This document shows, piece by piece, positions 1-5,189 of a stretch of 5,393 nucleotides of DNA. Both the position numbers and the translations under genes were made by a program. The stretch's first letter is position 1. Each line of letters begins with the position of its first letter. A model generated the notes under the pieces. The model was not told the origin of the DNA. It saw only the letters and a program-made list of their open reading frames with translations, and did no database searches. The stretch is from Empedobacter stercoris (lineage in GTDB: Bacteria; Bacteroidota; Bacteroidia; Flavobacteriales; Weeksellaceae), in the NCBI RefSeq assembly GCF_965137335.1, contig NZ_CBCRZD010000058.1. One strand, given 5' to 3'.

Positions 1-110
1 GGTTAAAATGTTTTACTGTTTGCGTAGCAAATGATTTAAAACATTGAATGGCTGAAACTTATTTTGACCGTCGAAAATCAAAGACTTGATGTTTTGTAAC
101 TTTTGCATTA
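1..110 (-). repeat. T-family dispersed repeat, inverted copy (T1)
   Basis: The reverse complement of this stretch aligns, with gaps, to 4080-4195. Shared blocks include ATCAAGTCT, CGGTCAA, TTTAAATCATT and, at the far end, GTAAA...CATTTT..AAC. It carries a hairpin TTTGC-GTA-GCAAA (19-31). The + strand copy has a hairpin of different sequence at the equivalent place (4159-4173). The copy may extend beyond the left window edge. Confidence 0.65.
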
Positions 111-260
111 AGGTAAAAGTTAGAAGAAAAAAAATAGAAAGATTCTGCATTTCGAGTGCCTCAGTGCCCATGTTTAGAATGGTAGAAAATAATATTCACC
201 ACATAGGTACATAGAACTGGATGTAAAAAATAAAAGAGCAATAAAGAAGATAAATCTATT

Positions 261-299
261 AAACATAGTTAGGAGATCACTATGTTTCAGTTTACTGAA
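261..299. repeat. Perfect 9-bp inverted repeat followed by a second dyad
   Basis: AAACATAGT (261-269) is perfectly complementary to ACTATGTTT (279-287) across a 9-nt loop. A second dyad, TTCAGT-TT-ACTGAA (286-299), overlaps its right arm. There is no T-run after it on the + strand, so a simple intrinsic terminator is not evident. It could be an operator or a repeat fragment. Confidence 0.55.
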
Positions 300-328
300 C
301 TATACAATCTCTAAAAAAAGTGACTGAT

Positions 329-356
329 AGATTCTTCGACAGGCTCTGAATGACAA
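329..356. repeat. Dispersed TTCGACAGGCT...GAATGACA repeat
   Basis: ATTCTTCGACAGGCTCTGAATGACA resembles a short degenerate intergenic repeat common in Bacteroidota. Related copies are at 3621-3648 (diverged), 4743-4765 and 4775-4802 in this window. It is probably a remnant of a dispersed palindromic element. Confidence 0.5.
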
Positions 357-844
357 AAAATGTAAAATGTAGAAAGTAAAACTTAATAAAAAACTATGTT
401 TCTATTGTGGTTAAAAAATAACGTAGAACGTAAAAAAAAGAAAAACCCTTTCCCAAAAACAAAGTTGGCGCGATGTACAGGAAAAGGAGTGGCTTTTAAA
501 AAAAATGTTGAATTAAAAAACGATGTAAAATTATGTGAATATTTTACTTTAAAATTAGTAGGCAATCTTGTGTTGCGCTTCAAGAACTATTTTGTGCTAT
601 CCATTGGGTATACACAAAGAAAAACCATGACTCACATGGTACAAAAATTTCGATCCTTACTGTTGAATAAACAAGTGGGAGTGCAAAATTTGTAAACAAT
701 TATGACTCACATTTTATTCCCCAAAGACAATCTAAAAGAGTGTTAATGATCTTCATAGAATGTATTAGTGTTAAATTTTATTTCATTTATTAATGTATTT
801 TTTAAAACTGTCCAAGGGGAATTTGTGGGTTGAGAGAATTGTAT

Positions 845-869
845 AGATGTAAGATTCGAGATGTAAGAT
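845..869. repeat. Paired AGATGTAAGAT short direct repeats
   Basis: Two exact 11-nt copies at 845-855 and 859-869, spaced 14 nt start to start. A similar sequence, GATTTACGATGTAAAATGT, appears at 3582-3600. This type of degenerate AGATGTAAGAT string is seen in intergenic DNA of many Bacteroidota. Function unknown. Confidence 0.5.
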
Positions 870-952
870 GTCTTATTTAATAAGTAAAAGACACTTAGAT
901 GCTTCGACAATTTCAGTAACCGAGGTTTATTGACCATATTAATAATGACAAC

Positions 953-1098
953 GAATTTGAATATTTAAATAAGAATTAAAAATCCGACGATTTAGAATCG
1001 AAATGCAATTCAACTCTAAATTATTGGAATAAAAAAAGTTGGAGTGTCTGAGTGGAGCGAGTTGCCAACTTTATGGAAATAATTTAGTTAGTTGAATT
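953..1098 (+). repeat. Module A dispersed element, copy A1 (long hairpin)
   Basis: Starts at GAATTTGAATAT, then a small hairpin CGATT-TAG-AATCG (988-1000), then a long imperfect hairpin from 1007 to 1098. Its outer arms are AATTCAACT (1007-1015) with AGTTGAATT (1090-1098). The middle arms are CTAAATTATT (1016-1025) with AATAATTTAG (1078-1087), separated by a 2-nt bulge. The inner arms are AAAGTTGG (1035-1042) with CCAACTTT (1065-1072). That makes 27 paired bases. The structure suggests a MITE/REP-like element or a structured RNA. Confidence 0.8.
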
Positions 1099-1232
1099 AC
1101 CTGAGCCATACCATGGCTCCTCCTCTTAATCTCAAATGTTTTTTTGGATGAGTTTCCCCGAAGGGCATATGAATACCGATAATTAAAATAGATAAGTAAT
1201 GAATAAAAAAATGAAAGTAAGAAATAAATATT
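1099..1232 (+). repeat. Module B 134-bp tandem element, copy B1
   Basis: First of a tandem pair, fused directly to the end of module A1. It carries the perfect hairpin GAGCCAT-ACC-ATGGCTC (1103-1119), then CTCCTCTTAATCTCAAATG, a T-run, GATGAGTTTCCCCGAAGGG (with CCC-GAA-GGG) and an A-rich tail. The next copy begins exactly 134 nt later. Confidence 0.85.
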
Positions 1233-1372
1233 ACCTGAGCCATATTATGGCTCCTCCTTTTAATCTCAAATTTTTAATTTCAAATGTTTTTTTAGATGAG
1301 TTTCCCCGAAGGGCATATGAATACCGATAATTAAAATAGATAAGTAATGAATAAAAAAATGAAAATAAAGAA
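1233..1372 (+). repeat. Module B element, copy B2
   Basis: Second unit of the tandem pair. The hairpin stem is kept while the loop differs (GAGCCAT-ATT-ATGGCTC, 1237-1253). It has a small internal duplication of TTTTAATYTCAAAT (about 1258-1285). It ends about 95 nt before the sigma factor start. Confidence 0.85.
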
Positions 1373-1446
1373 AAAGTCATTTCAATACAAAATCCTTTTT
1401 CTATGAATCGAAAATCACGTAATCGTTAAGAGTAGAACGTAAAACT

Positions 1447-1466
1447 AAAAAAAAAACACCTTTATT
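1447..1466 (+). promoter_or_regulatory. A-rich leader in place of a Shine-Dalgarno sequence
   Basis: Ten consecutive A residues (1447-1456) followed by CACCTTTATT lie directly before the sigma factor ATG. There is no GGAGG-like motif. A-rich, SD-free leaders are typical of Bacteroidota. No clear TTTG / TAnnTTTG promoter pair was found between 1370 and 1466, so the operon's own promoter remains unidentified. Confidence 0.4.
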
Positions 1467-2249
1467 ATGCTAGAAAAAGAATATGAATTACTGAAAAAAG
1501 GCGATCCCAAAGCCTTAGAAAAAATTTATGTACGACATAAAAGGTTACTTTTTTGGATTGGTAAACAAATAATTACAGATGAATTTGTTGTAGAATGTTT
1601 GGTACAAGATGCTTTCCTTAGATTATGGGAATATCGAGATAACATAGAAAGACCTGAACATATCTTTTATTTCACGCGACTTGTTTTGAAACAAAGTTGT
1701 TATTCGCATTATAGAAGTTCTAAAAACAAATTTTTTAGGTCAGTGCATTCATTAGAGAGTTACGAGAATTATGATATCTATTTGACTGGATACGATCCGT
1801 TAGAAGTTGCAGAAAACATAAGGGATAAAGTAATACATGACGAACATTATGAAGAAATTAGAAAAATATTACCCCTATTAAGCGCTGAAAGAAAACATTT
1901 GATTGAACTCTGCTTGAAATATGGATTTAGATATAAAGCAATTGCCAATGCAATGGGAAAAAGAGTTTCAGAAACGAGTAAGGAGATTAAAAGTGCAATA
2001 GAGGATGTTAAGAGCCTGATTAATAGTCATGATATATTAGTGTCTAAAAAGGAAATTGTTTCTGAGGTAAAGGAACAAGATCAAATGACCGAAAAGCAAT
2101 CGTTGATTTTAAAGCTTCGATTCGAGAAGAAACAATCGTTTACAACAATTGCCAAGACATTAGAAATTTCTCAGAAAGAAGTGCACAATGAATTTGTAGT
2201 CGCTTATAAATTGACTCAACAAAACAAGTTTAAACCACTAAATATCTAA
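1467..2249 (+). CDS. ECF-like sigma-70 family RNA polymerase sigma factor (dCas12f partner)
   Basis: A 260-residue protein with sigma-70 architecture. Residues about 5-83 are sigma2: it opens LLKKGDPKALEKIY like many ECF factors, has the region 2.2 helix VQDAFLRLWEYRDNI (46-60), which normally contacts the RNA polymerase beta' clamp, then region 2.3/2.4 up to HYRSSK (81-86). A charged linker spans 87-126. Residues about 127-185 are sigma4, with IRKILPLLSAERKHLIEL followed by the HTH YKAIANAMGKRVSETSKEI. A C-terminal extension (204-250, MTEKQSLILKLRFEKKQSFTTIAKTLEIS) looks like a second sigma4-type HTH, so the protein is longer than the usual 160-200 residues of an ECF factor. This start is chosen because sigma2 begins at once. 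There is no Shine-Dalgarno sequence, only an A-rich leader. It lies 2 nt before the dCas12f gene, so the two are probably cotranscribed and coupled. No anti-sigma gene is adjacent. Inferred role: supplies the transcription-initiation function to a dCas12f-guide RNA complex. Confidence 0.9.
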   Translation: MLEKEYELLKKGDPKALEKIYVRHKRLLFWIGKQIITDEFVVECLVQDAFLRLWEYRDNIERPEHIFYFTRLVLKQSCYSHYRSSKNKFFRSVHSLESYENYDIYLTGYDPLEVAENIRDKVIHDEHYEEIRKILPLLSAERKHLIELCLKYGFRYKAIANAMGKRVSETSKEIKSAIEDVKSLINSHDILVSKKEIVSEVKEQDQMTEKQSLILKLRFEKKQSFTTIAKTLEISQKEVHNEFVVAYKLTQQNKFKPLNI

Positions 2250-2251
2250 AT

Positions 2252-3349
2252 ATGGAAAATTCTACAATCTTTTTAACACGTAAAATACAGTTAATTGCTG
2301 ATTTACCGACCCAAGAAGAACGAAAAGAAGTTTTGAGTACGCTTTATAAATGGCAAAATAGATGTTTTATAGCGGCTAATTTGATTGTTTCTCATTTGTA
2401 TGTGCAAGAAATGGTGAAAGATTTTTTTTATTTCTCTGAAGGAATCAAATATAAATTAGTAGATGAAAATAAAGATGAAGATGGAATACTAGAATGTTCT
2501 CGTATGAATACCATTTATCGTGTGCTCTCAAAACGTTTTAAGGACGAAGTTCCGATGTATATATTGTCTAGTTTGATGAATACCTTATACCTATCTTTCA
2601 AGAAAGATTGTGTCAGGTATTGGAAAGGGGAACTTTCATTAAAAATTTTTAAACGAGATATAGCAATTCCTTTTAATATAGAGAGGATAAGTAAATTCTC
2701 GTATGATACAGATAAAAAATACATTTATTTTAAACTATATAAAATTCCTTTTAAAACGTATCTTGGAAGAGATTATATTGATAATTATAAGCTATTGGAG
2801 CAAATAGTAAGCAAAGAAATTAGAATTTTTAGATCGCAAATTAAATTAGAAAAAAATAAAATATTTTGGGTATTCACTGTAGAAATCGAAAAAGAAAAAA
2901 ATCAATTACAACCCGATATTATTGCAGAAGTTTCTTTGTCATTAGAATATCCGTTGGTTGTAAAAATAGGTAGATCTCAGCTAACCATTGGTAGCAAAGA
3001 AGAATTTTTGTACAGAAGATTGGCGATACAAGCTTCTCGTAAAAGAATATTAGAAGGAGTGCCTTATTGCAAAGGAGGGAAAGGAAAAGCAAGAAAATTA
3101 AAAATAGCAAAAAAATTAAAAAATACCGAGAGTAAATATGTTCATCATCGGCTACATGTCTACAGTAGAATGTTAATTGATTTTTGCGTTGAAAAAAAAG
3201 CAGGAACGATAGTTATTGTAGATCAAGAAGAAAAAATACAAATTGCCAAAGAAGAAAGATTTGTCTTAAGAAACTGGAGCTATTATGAGCTCATACATAA
3301 AATAAAATACAAAGCTGATAAAGCAGGTATTGAGCTTATAACAGCTTAA
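2252..3349 (+). CDS. dcas12f: Nuclease-dead Cas12f-family RNA-guided DNA-binding protein (dCas12f)
   Basis: A 365-residue protein related to Cas12f and TnpB. The N-terminal part (about 5-220) has the family look: TRKIQL (9-14), LYKWQNRCFIAANLIVSHL (31-49), a helical middle, and a beta-rich wedge/REC-like segment ending FWVFTVEIE (205-213). The C-terminal part is a RuvC fold. The strand at 224-231 reads IAEVSLSL where active relatives have a GIDLGI-type motif, so the RuvC-I Asp is Ser228. The strand TIVIVDQ (319-325) stands where relatives have IVLED, so the RuvC-II Glu is Val323. The bridge-like region keeps GKGKARKLK (276-284), and WSYYELIHKIKYKADKAGI (342-360) matches the conserved W-F-x-x-L...YKAxxxGI segment. 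The protein stops there, so the zinc-finger and the RuvC-III Asp are absent. It should be able to bind guide RNA and target DNA without cleavage. The upstream sigma gene and the downstream guide-like RNA point to RNA-guided recruitment of a sigma factor. A TnpB-like repressor (TldR) is the main alternative; the sigma linkage argues against it. Confidence 0.85.
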   Translation: MENSTIFLTRKIQLIADLPTQEERKEVLSTLYKWQNRCFIAANLIVSHLYVQEMVKDFFYFSEGIKYKLVDENKDEDGILECSRMNTIYRVLSKRFKDEVPMYILSSLMNTLYLSFKKDCVRYWKGELSLKIFKRDIAIPFNIERISKFSYDTDKKYIYFKLYKIPFKTYLGRDYIDNYKLLEQIVSKEIRIFRSQIKLEKNKIFWVFTVEIEKEKNQLQPDIIAEVSLSLEYPLVVKIGRSQLTIGSKEEFLYRRLAIQASRKRILEGVPYCKGGKGKARKLKIAKKLKNTESKYVHHRLHVYSRMLIDFCVEKKAGTIVIVDQEEKIQIAKEERFVLRNWSYYELIHKIKYKADKAGIELITA

Positions 3350-3477
3350 ACCATAATTTTGGAGGGTGATTTGTACACCCATAGGGTGAGGTGATTGTAA
3401 ACGCTCATCAAATGTGAAAAACATATACAAAGGGGGATTTTTAGGTTTTATTGAAACTCGTTAGATAGTCCCAAGAT
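3350..3477 (+). ncRNA. Candidate dCas12f single-guide RNA (scaffold about 3350-3457, guide about 3458-3477)
   Basis: This stretch begins right after the dCas12f stop codon and has no open frame of note. Successive hairpins are visible: GGGTG/CACCC (3364-3368 with 3376-3380), which competes with CACCC/GGGTG (3376-3380 with 3384-3388); GGTGAG/CTCATC (3385-3390 with 3404-3409, one G-U); and ATGT/ACAT (3412-3415 with 3421-3424). The scaffold-like part ends in ATTGAAAC (3450-3457), which resembles the 3' end of many CRISPR repeats, and then enters unrelated sequence that would be the guide. Guide RNAs of Cas12f and TnpB relatives are commonly encoded beside the protein gene with the guide at the 3' end. 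The 5' end may lie inside the dCas12f reading frame, where AAGCTG/CAGCTT (3312-3317 with 3342-3347) could pair. Ends and guide length are inferred. No second copy of the repeat-like end was seen, so this is not an array. Confidence 0.55.
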
Positions 3478-3555
3478 AAAGGCAAGATGAAGGCAGGATA
3501 AAGGCAGGATAAAGGCAGGATAAAGGCAACATAGTGGCAGTAGGGTGGCAGTAGA
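3474..3555 (+). repeat. 11-bp tandem repeat, about seven units
   Basis: Seven consecutive 11-nt units run from 3474 to 3550, all ending in GGCA. The consensus is GGATAAAGGCA: three units (3496-3528) match it exactly and the outer ones diverge (AGATAAAGGCA, AGATGAAGGCA, ACATAGTGGCA, GTAGGGTGGCA). A partial eighth unit follows to about 3555. The array begins inside or at the end of the predicted guide. The period is close to one helical turn. Function is unknown. It may simply be replication slippage in intergenic DNA. Confidence 0.9.
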
Positions 3556-3649
3556 ATATTTGTAAAAGGTTTTTGATATGGGATTTACGATGTAAAATGT
3601 TTTTATGAACAATTAGATATGAGATTCTTTGAAAGTTCTGAATGACAAG

Positions 3650-3795
3650 GAATTTGAATATTGAAAAAGAATTAGAAAAATCCGACGATTTAGAATCGAA
3701 ATGCAATTCAACTCTAAATTATTGGAATAAAAAAAGTTGGAGTGTTTGAGTGGAGCGAGTTGCCAACTTTATGGAAATAATTTATTTANNNNAAN
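3650..3795 (+). repeat. Module A element, copy A2
   Basis: Closely matches A1 from GAATTTGAATA onward. The inner stem AAAGTTGG (3733-3740) with CCAACTTT (3763-3770) is kept. The middle stem CTAAATTATT (3714-3723) pairs with AATAATTTA (3776-3784). The outer right arm AGTTGAATT is replaced by TTTA and ambiguous bases (3789-3792, 3795), which mark an uncertain junction with B3. Confidence 0.8.
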
Positions 3796-3796
3796 T

Positions 3797-3930
3797 ACCT
3801 GAGCCATACCATGGCTCCTCCTTTTAATTTCAAATGTTTTTTGGATGAGCTTACCCGAAGGGCATATGAATTCAATATTCATAAAATAATAAAGACCATG
3901 AATAAAAAATGAAAGGAAGAAATAAGTATT
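3797..3930 (+). repeat. Module B 134-bp element, copy B3
   Basis: Hairpin GAGCCAT-ACC-ATGGCTC at 3801-3817. It diverges from the other copies in the middle (GAGCTTACCCGAAGGG, then TTCAATATTCATAAAATAAT in place of the usual ATACCGACAATAAAAATAG). Despite this divergence it keeps the 134-nt period to B4. Confidence 0.85.
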
Positions 3931-4053
3931 ACCTGAGCCATACCATGGCTCCTCCTCTTAATCTCAAATGTTTTTTTAGATGAGTTTCCCCGAAGGGCAT
4001 ATGAATACCGACAATAAAAATAGATATATAATGAATAAAAAAGTGACAGAAAG
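3931..4053 (+). repeat. Module B element, copy B4
   Basis: Hairpin at 3935-3951. From 3986 on it belongs to a 150-bp stretch repeated exactly at 5244-5393. Its tail changes to GTGACAGAAAGTATTTTAC and leads into repeat T2. Confidence 0.85.
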
Positions 4054-4135
4054 TATTTTACATTCATTTTTTCCTTGATGAAAAAACGAACCAAAAAAAT
4101 CAAGTCTATGCTTACAAGTCGGTCAATACTGGCTA
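3986..4135 (+). repeat. 150-bp exact direct repeat, left copy
   Basis: Identical base for base to 5244-5393, an offset of 1258 nt. It spans the right part of B4 and the first part of T2. The match is still running at the window edge, so the true repeat may be longer. Confidence 0.9.
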
Positions 4136-4200
4136 TTCGCTAAATGCTTTAAATCATTCGCATATAAAATGCGAAAAGTAAATCATTTTTAACGCTCTTT
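4080..4200 (+). repeat. T-family dispersed repeat, direct copy (T2)
   Basis: Homologous to the reverse complement of 1-110 and identical at its left end to 5338-5393. It contains the hairpin CGCAT-ATAAA-ATGCG (4159-4173). Together with T1 it brackets the sigma-dCas12f cassette in inverted orientation. No reading frame was recognised in it. Confidence 0.65.
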
Positions 4201-4259
4201 ACGCCGAATTGNCGCTCGACTCTTCAGCAAGGACGGTTTATAAATTAGTTGTTATAAAC

Positions 4260-4406
4260 GAATTCGAATGTTTAAATAGGAATTAAAAAAATCCGACGAT
4301 TTAGAATCGAAATGTAATTCAACTCTAAATTATTGAAATTAAAAAGTTGGAGTGTTTGAGAGAAGCGAGTTGCCAACTTTAAGAAAATAATTTAGTTAGT
4401 TGAATC
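4260..4406 (+). repeat. Module A element, copy A3
   Basis: A diverged but structurally complete copy. Outer arms ATTCAACT (4317-4324) with AGTTGAAT (4398-4405); middle arms CTAAATTATT (4325-4334) with AATAATTTAG (4386-4395); inner arms AAAGTTGG (4343-4350) with CCAACTTT (4373-4380). It is followed by about 40 nt of unrelated sequence before B-type sequence resumes, unlike the other copies. Confidence 0.8.
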
Positions 4407-4445
4407 ATTGAGAGACTACTGTCGGCATCTTTTTTTGTTTCGTTT

Positions 4446-4485
4446 TTTTAGATGAGTAAAAAAATGAAAGTACGAAATAAGTATT
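4446..4485 (+). repeat. Internally deleted module B remnant
   Basis: TTTTTAGATGAG is joined directly to TAAAAAAATGAAAGTACG. In B5 these two parts are separated by 51 nt that begin and end with ATGAG (4535-4539 and 4586-4590). The remnant is what deletion between those short direct repeats would leave. It is followed immediately by B5. Confidence 0.65.
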
Positions 4486-4619
4486 ACCTGAGCCATACCA
4501 TGGCTCCTCCTTTTAATTTCAAATGTTTTTTTTGATGAGTTTCCCCGAAGGGCATATGAATACCGACAATAAAAATAGATATATAATGAGTAAAAAAATG
4601 AAAGTACGAAATAAGTATT
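4486..4619 (+). repeat. Module B 134-bp element, copy B5
   Basis: Hairpin GAGCCAT-ACC-ATGGCTC at 4490-4506. Exactly 134 nt separate its start from that of B6. Its tail reads ATAATGAGTAAAAAAATGAAAGTACG, matching the preceding deleted remnant. Confidence 0.85.
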
Positions 4620-4741
4620 ACCTGAGCACACCGTGGCTCCTCCTCTTAATCTCAAATGTTTTTTTAGATGAGTTTCCCCGAAGGGCATATGAATACCGAC
4701 AATAAAAATAGATAAGTAATGAATNAAAAAATGAAAGGAAG
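4620..4741 (+). repeat. Module B element, copy B6 (variant hairpin)
   Basis: The hairpin reads GAGCACACCGTGGCTC (4624-4639). Compared with the usual stem, the T-A closing pair is replaced by C-G on both sides, and one C is missing. An ambiguous base occurs at 4725. The element runs into a TTCGACAAGCT-type dispersed repeat. Confidence 0.8.
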
Positions 4742-4870
4742 AGCTTTTTCGACAAGCTAAGAATACCAACAAGATGAGATTCTGATACAAGCCCAGAATG
4801 ACAAAATCTGTTTTTAAAAATGAATTTGAATATTGAAAAAGGATGANAAACCGGCATTAAAACTCTCACG
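4742..4870. repeat. Mixed short dispersed repeats and a truncated module A start
   Basis: Contains TTTTTCGACAAGCTAAGAATACC (4744-4767) and GAGATTCTGATACAAGCCCAGAATGACA (about 4775-4802), both relatives of the short repeat at 329-356. Then GAATTTGAATATTGAAAAAG (4822-4841), the left end of module A, appears without the rest. There is an ambiguous base at 4847. No gene is supported. Confidence 0.5.
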
Positions 4871-4982
4871 TTAAGAAAATGGTTGAATGGAGCGTTAAAA
4901 AGGTTTTAGCCCGTAGGGTTTGTAAAACGTTTAGTGAAATGAGAACATTTTTAGTAGAGAGGTTTACGGCCTTGACTTTTTG

Positions 4983-5010
4983 GTTACTTTTTAGTCAATT
5001 AAAAAGTGAC
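4983..5010. terminator. 11-bp hairpin, terminator-like
   Basis: GTTACTTTTTA (4983-4993) pairs with TAAAAAGTGAC (5000-5010) over a 6-nt loop, with one T-G wobble. It is AT-rich and its arms carry the T- and A-runs, so it could act as a weak bidirectional terminator. No intact gene lies on either side, so it may be the relic of a lost gene's 3' end. Confidence 0.4.
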
Positions 5011-5046
5011 ATTAAAGAATTTTTAATTTCAAATGTTATTAATAAG

Positions 5047-5188
5047 GAATTTGAATATTGAAAAAGAATTAGAAAAATCCGACGATTTAGGATCGAAATG
5101 CAATTCAACTCTAAATTATTGGAATAAAAAAAGTTGGAGTGTTTAAGTGGAGCGAGTTGCCAACTTTATGGAAATAATTTATTTAAAA
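5047..5188 (+). repeat. Module A element, copy A4
   Basis: Close to A2, including the shortened right end. Inner stem AAAGTTGG (5130-5137) with CCAACTTT (5160-5167); middle stem CTAAATTATT (5111-5120) with AATAATTTA (5173-5181). The small hairpin has one changed base (GATTTAGGATCG). It is joined to B7 through ATTTAAAAT, which shows what the ambiguous A2/B3 junction probably reads like. Confidence 0.8.
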
Positions 5189-5189
5189 T

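Larger units (their letters stand above)
111..952. other. Gene-free, AT-rich intergenic stretch
   Basis: About 840 bases with no supported gene on either strand. It holds a 9-bp inverted repeat (261-287), a dyad TTCAGT-TT-ACTGAA (286-299), a degenerate dispersed repeat (330-354) and a pair of AGATGTAAGAT repeats (845-869). A 99-codon open frame at 396-695 has poly-Lys runs, no recognisable domain and no supporting context, so it is not called. GTAGAACGTAAAA occurs here (423-435) and again shortly before the sigma gene (1432-1444). Confidence 0.6.

Noticed and set aside
396..695. 99-codon open frame on the + strand and an overlapping 66-codon frame on the - strand
   Set aside because: Poly-Lys and poly-Phe runs from A- and T-rich DNA, no recognisable domain, no partner gene. 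Each is as likely as chance in this composition.
743..937. 64-codon frame on the - strand
   Set aside because: Overlaps the AGATGTAAGAT repeats, has no domain or context, and is probably chance.
1114..1125. GGCTCCTCC in module B as an anti-Shine-Dalgarno / 16S 3'-end-like sequence
   Set aside because: The resemblance to the 16S 3' end is short, and the bases are mostly explained by the right arm of the hairpin.
1467..3349. Transposon with TnpB and its partner transposase
   Set aside because: No TnpA (Y1 or serine recombinase) and no LE/RE ends are visible beside the gene. The partner is a sigma factor and the nuclease site is lost.
3361..3389. GGAGG followed by GTG as a small gene start
   Set aside because: The frame closes after seven codons. 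The bases are better explained by the RNA hairpins.
3350..3457. A CRISPR array downstream of dCas12f
   Set aside because: Only one repeat-like end (ATTGAAAC) is visible and no second repeat follows. The 11-bp units are too short to be repeats with spacers.
4879..5061. 60-codon + strand frame (MVEWSVKKVLARRV...)
   Set aside because: Its end runs through a hairpin and into module A. No domain was recognised. It could be a relic of a gene's 3' end, but that cannot be supported.
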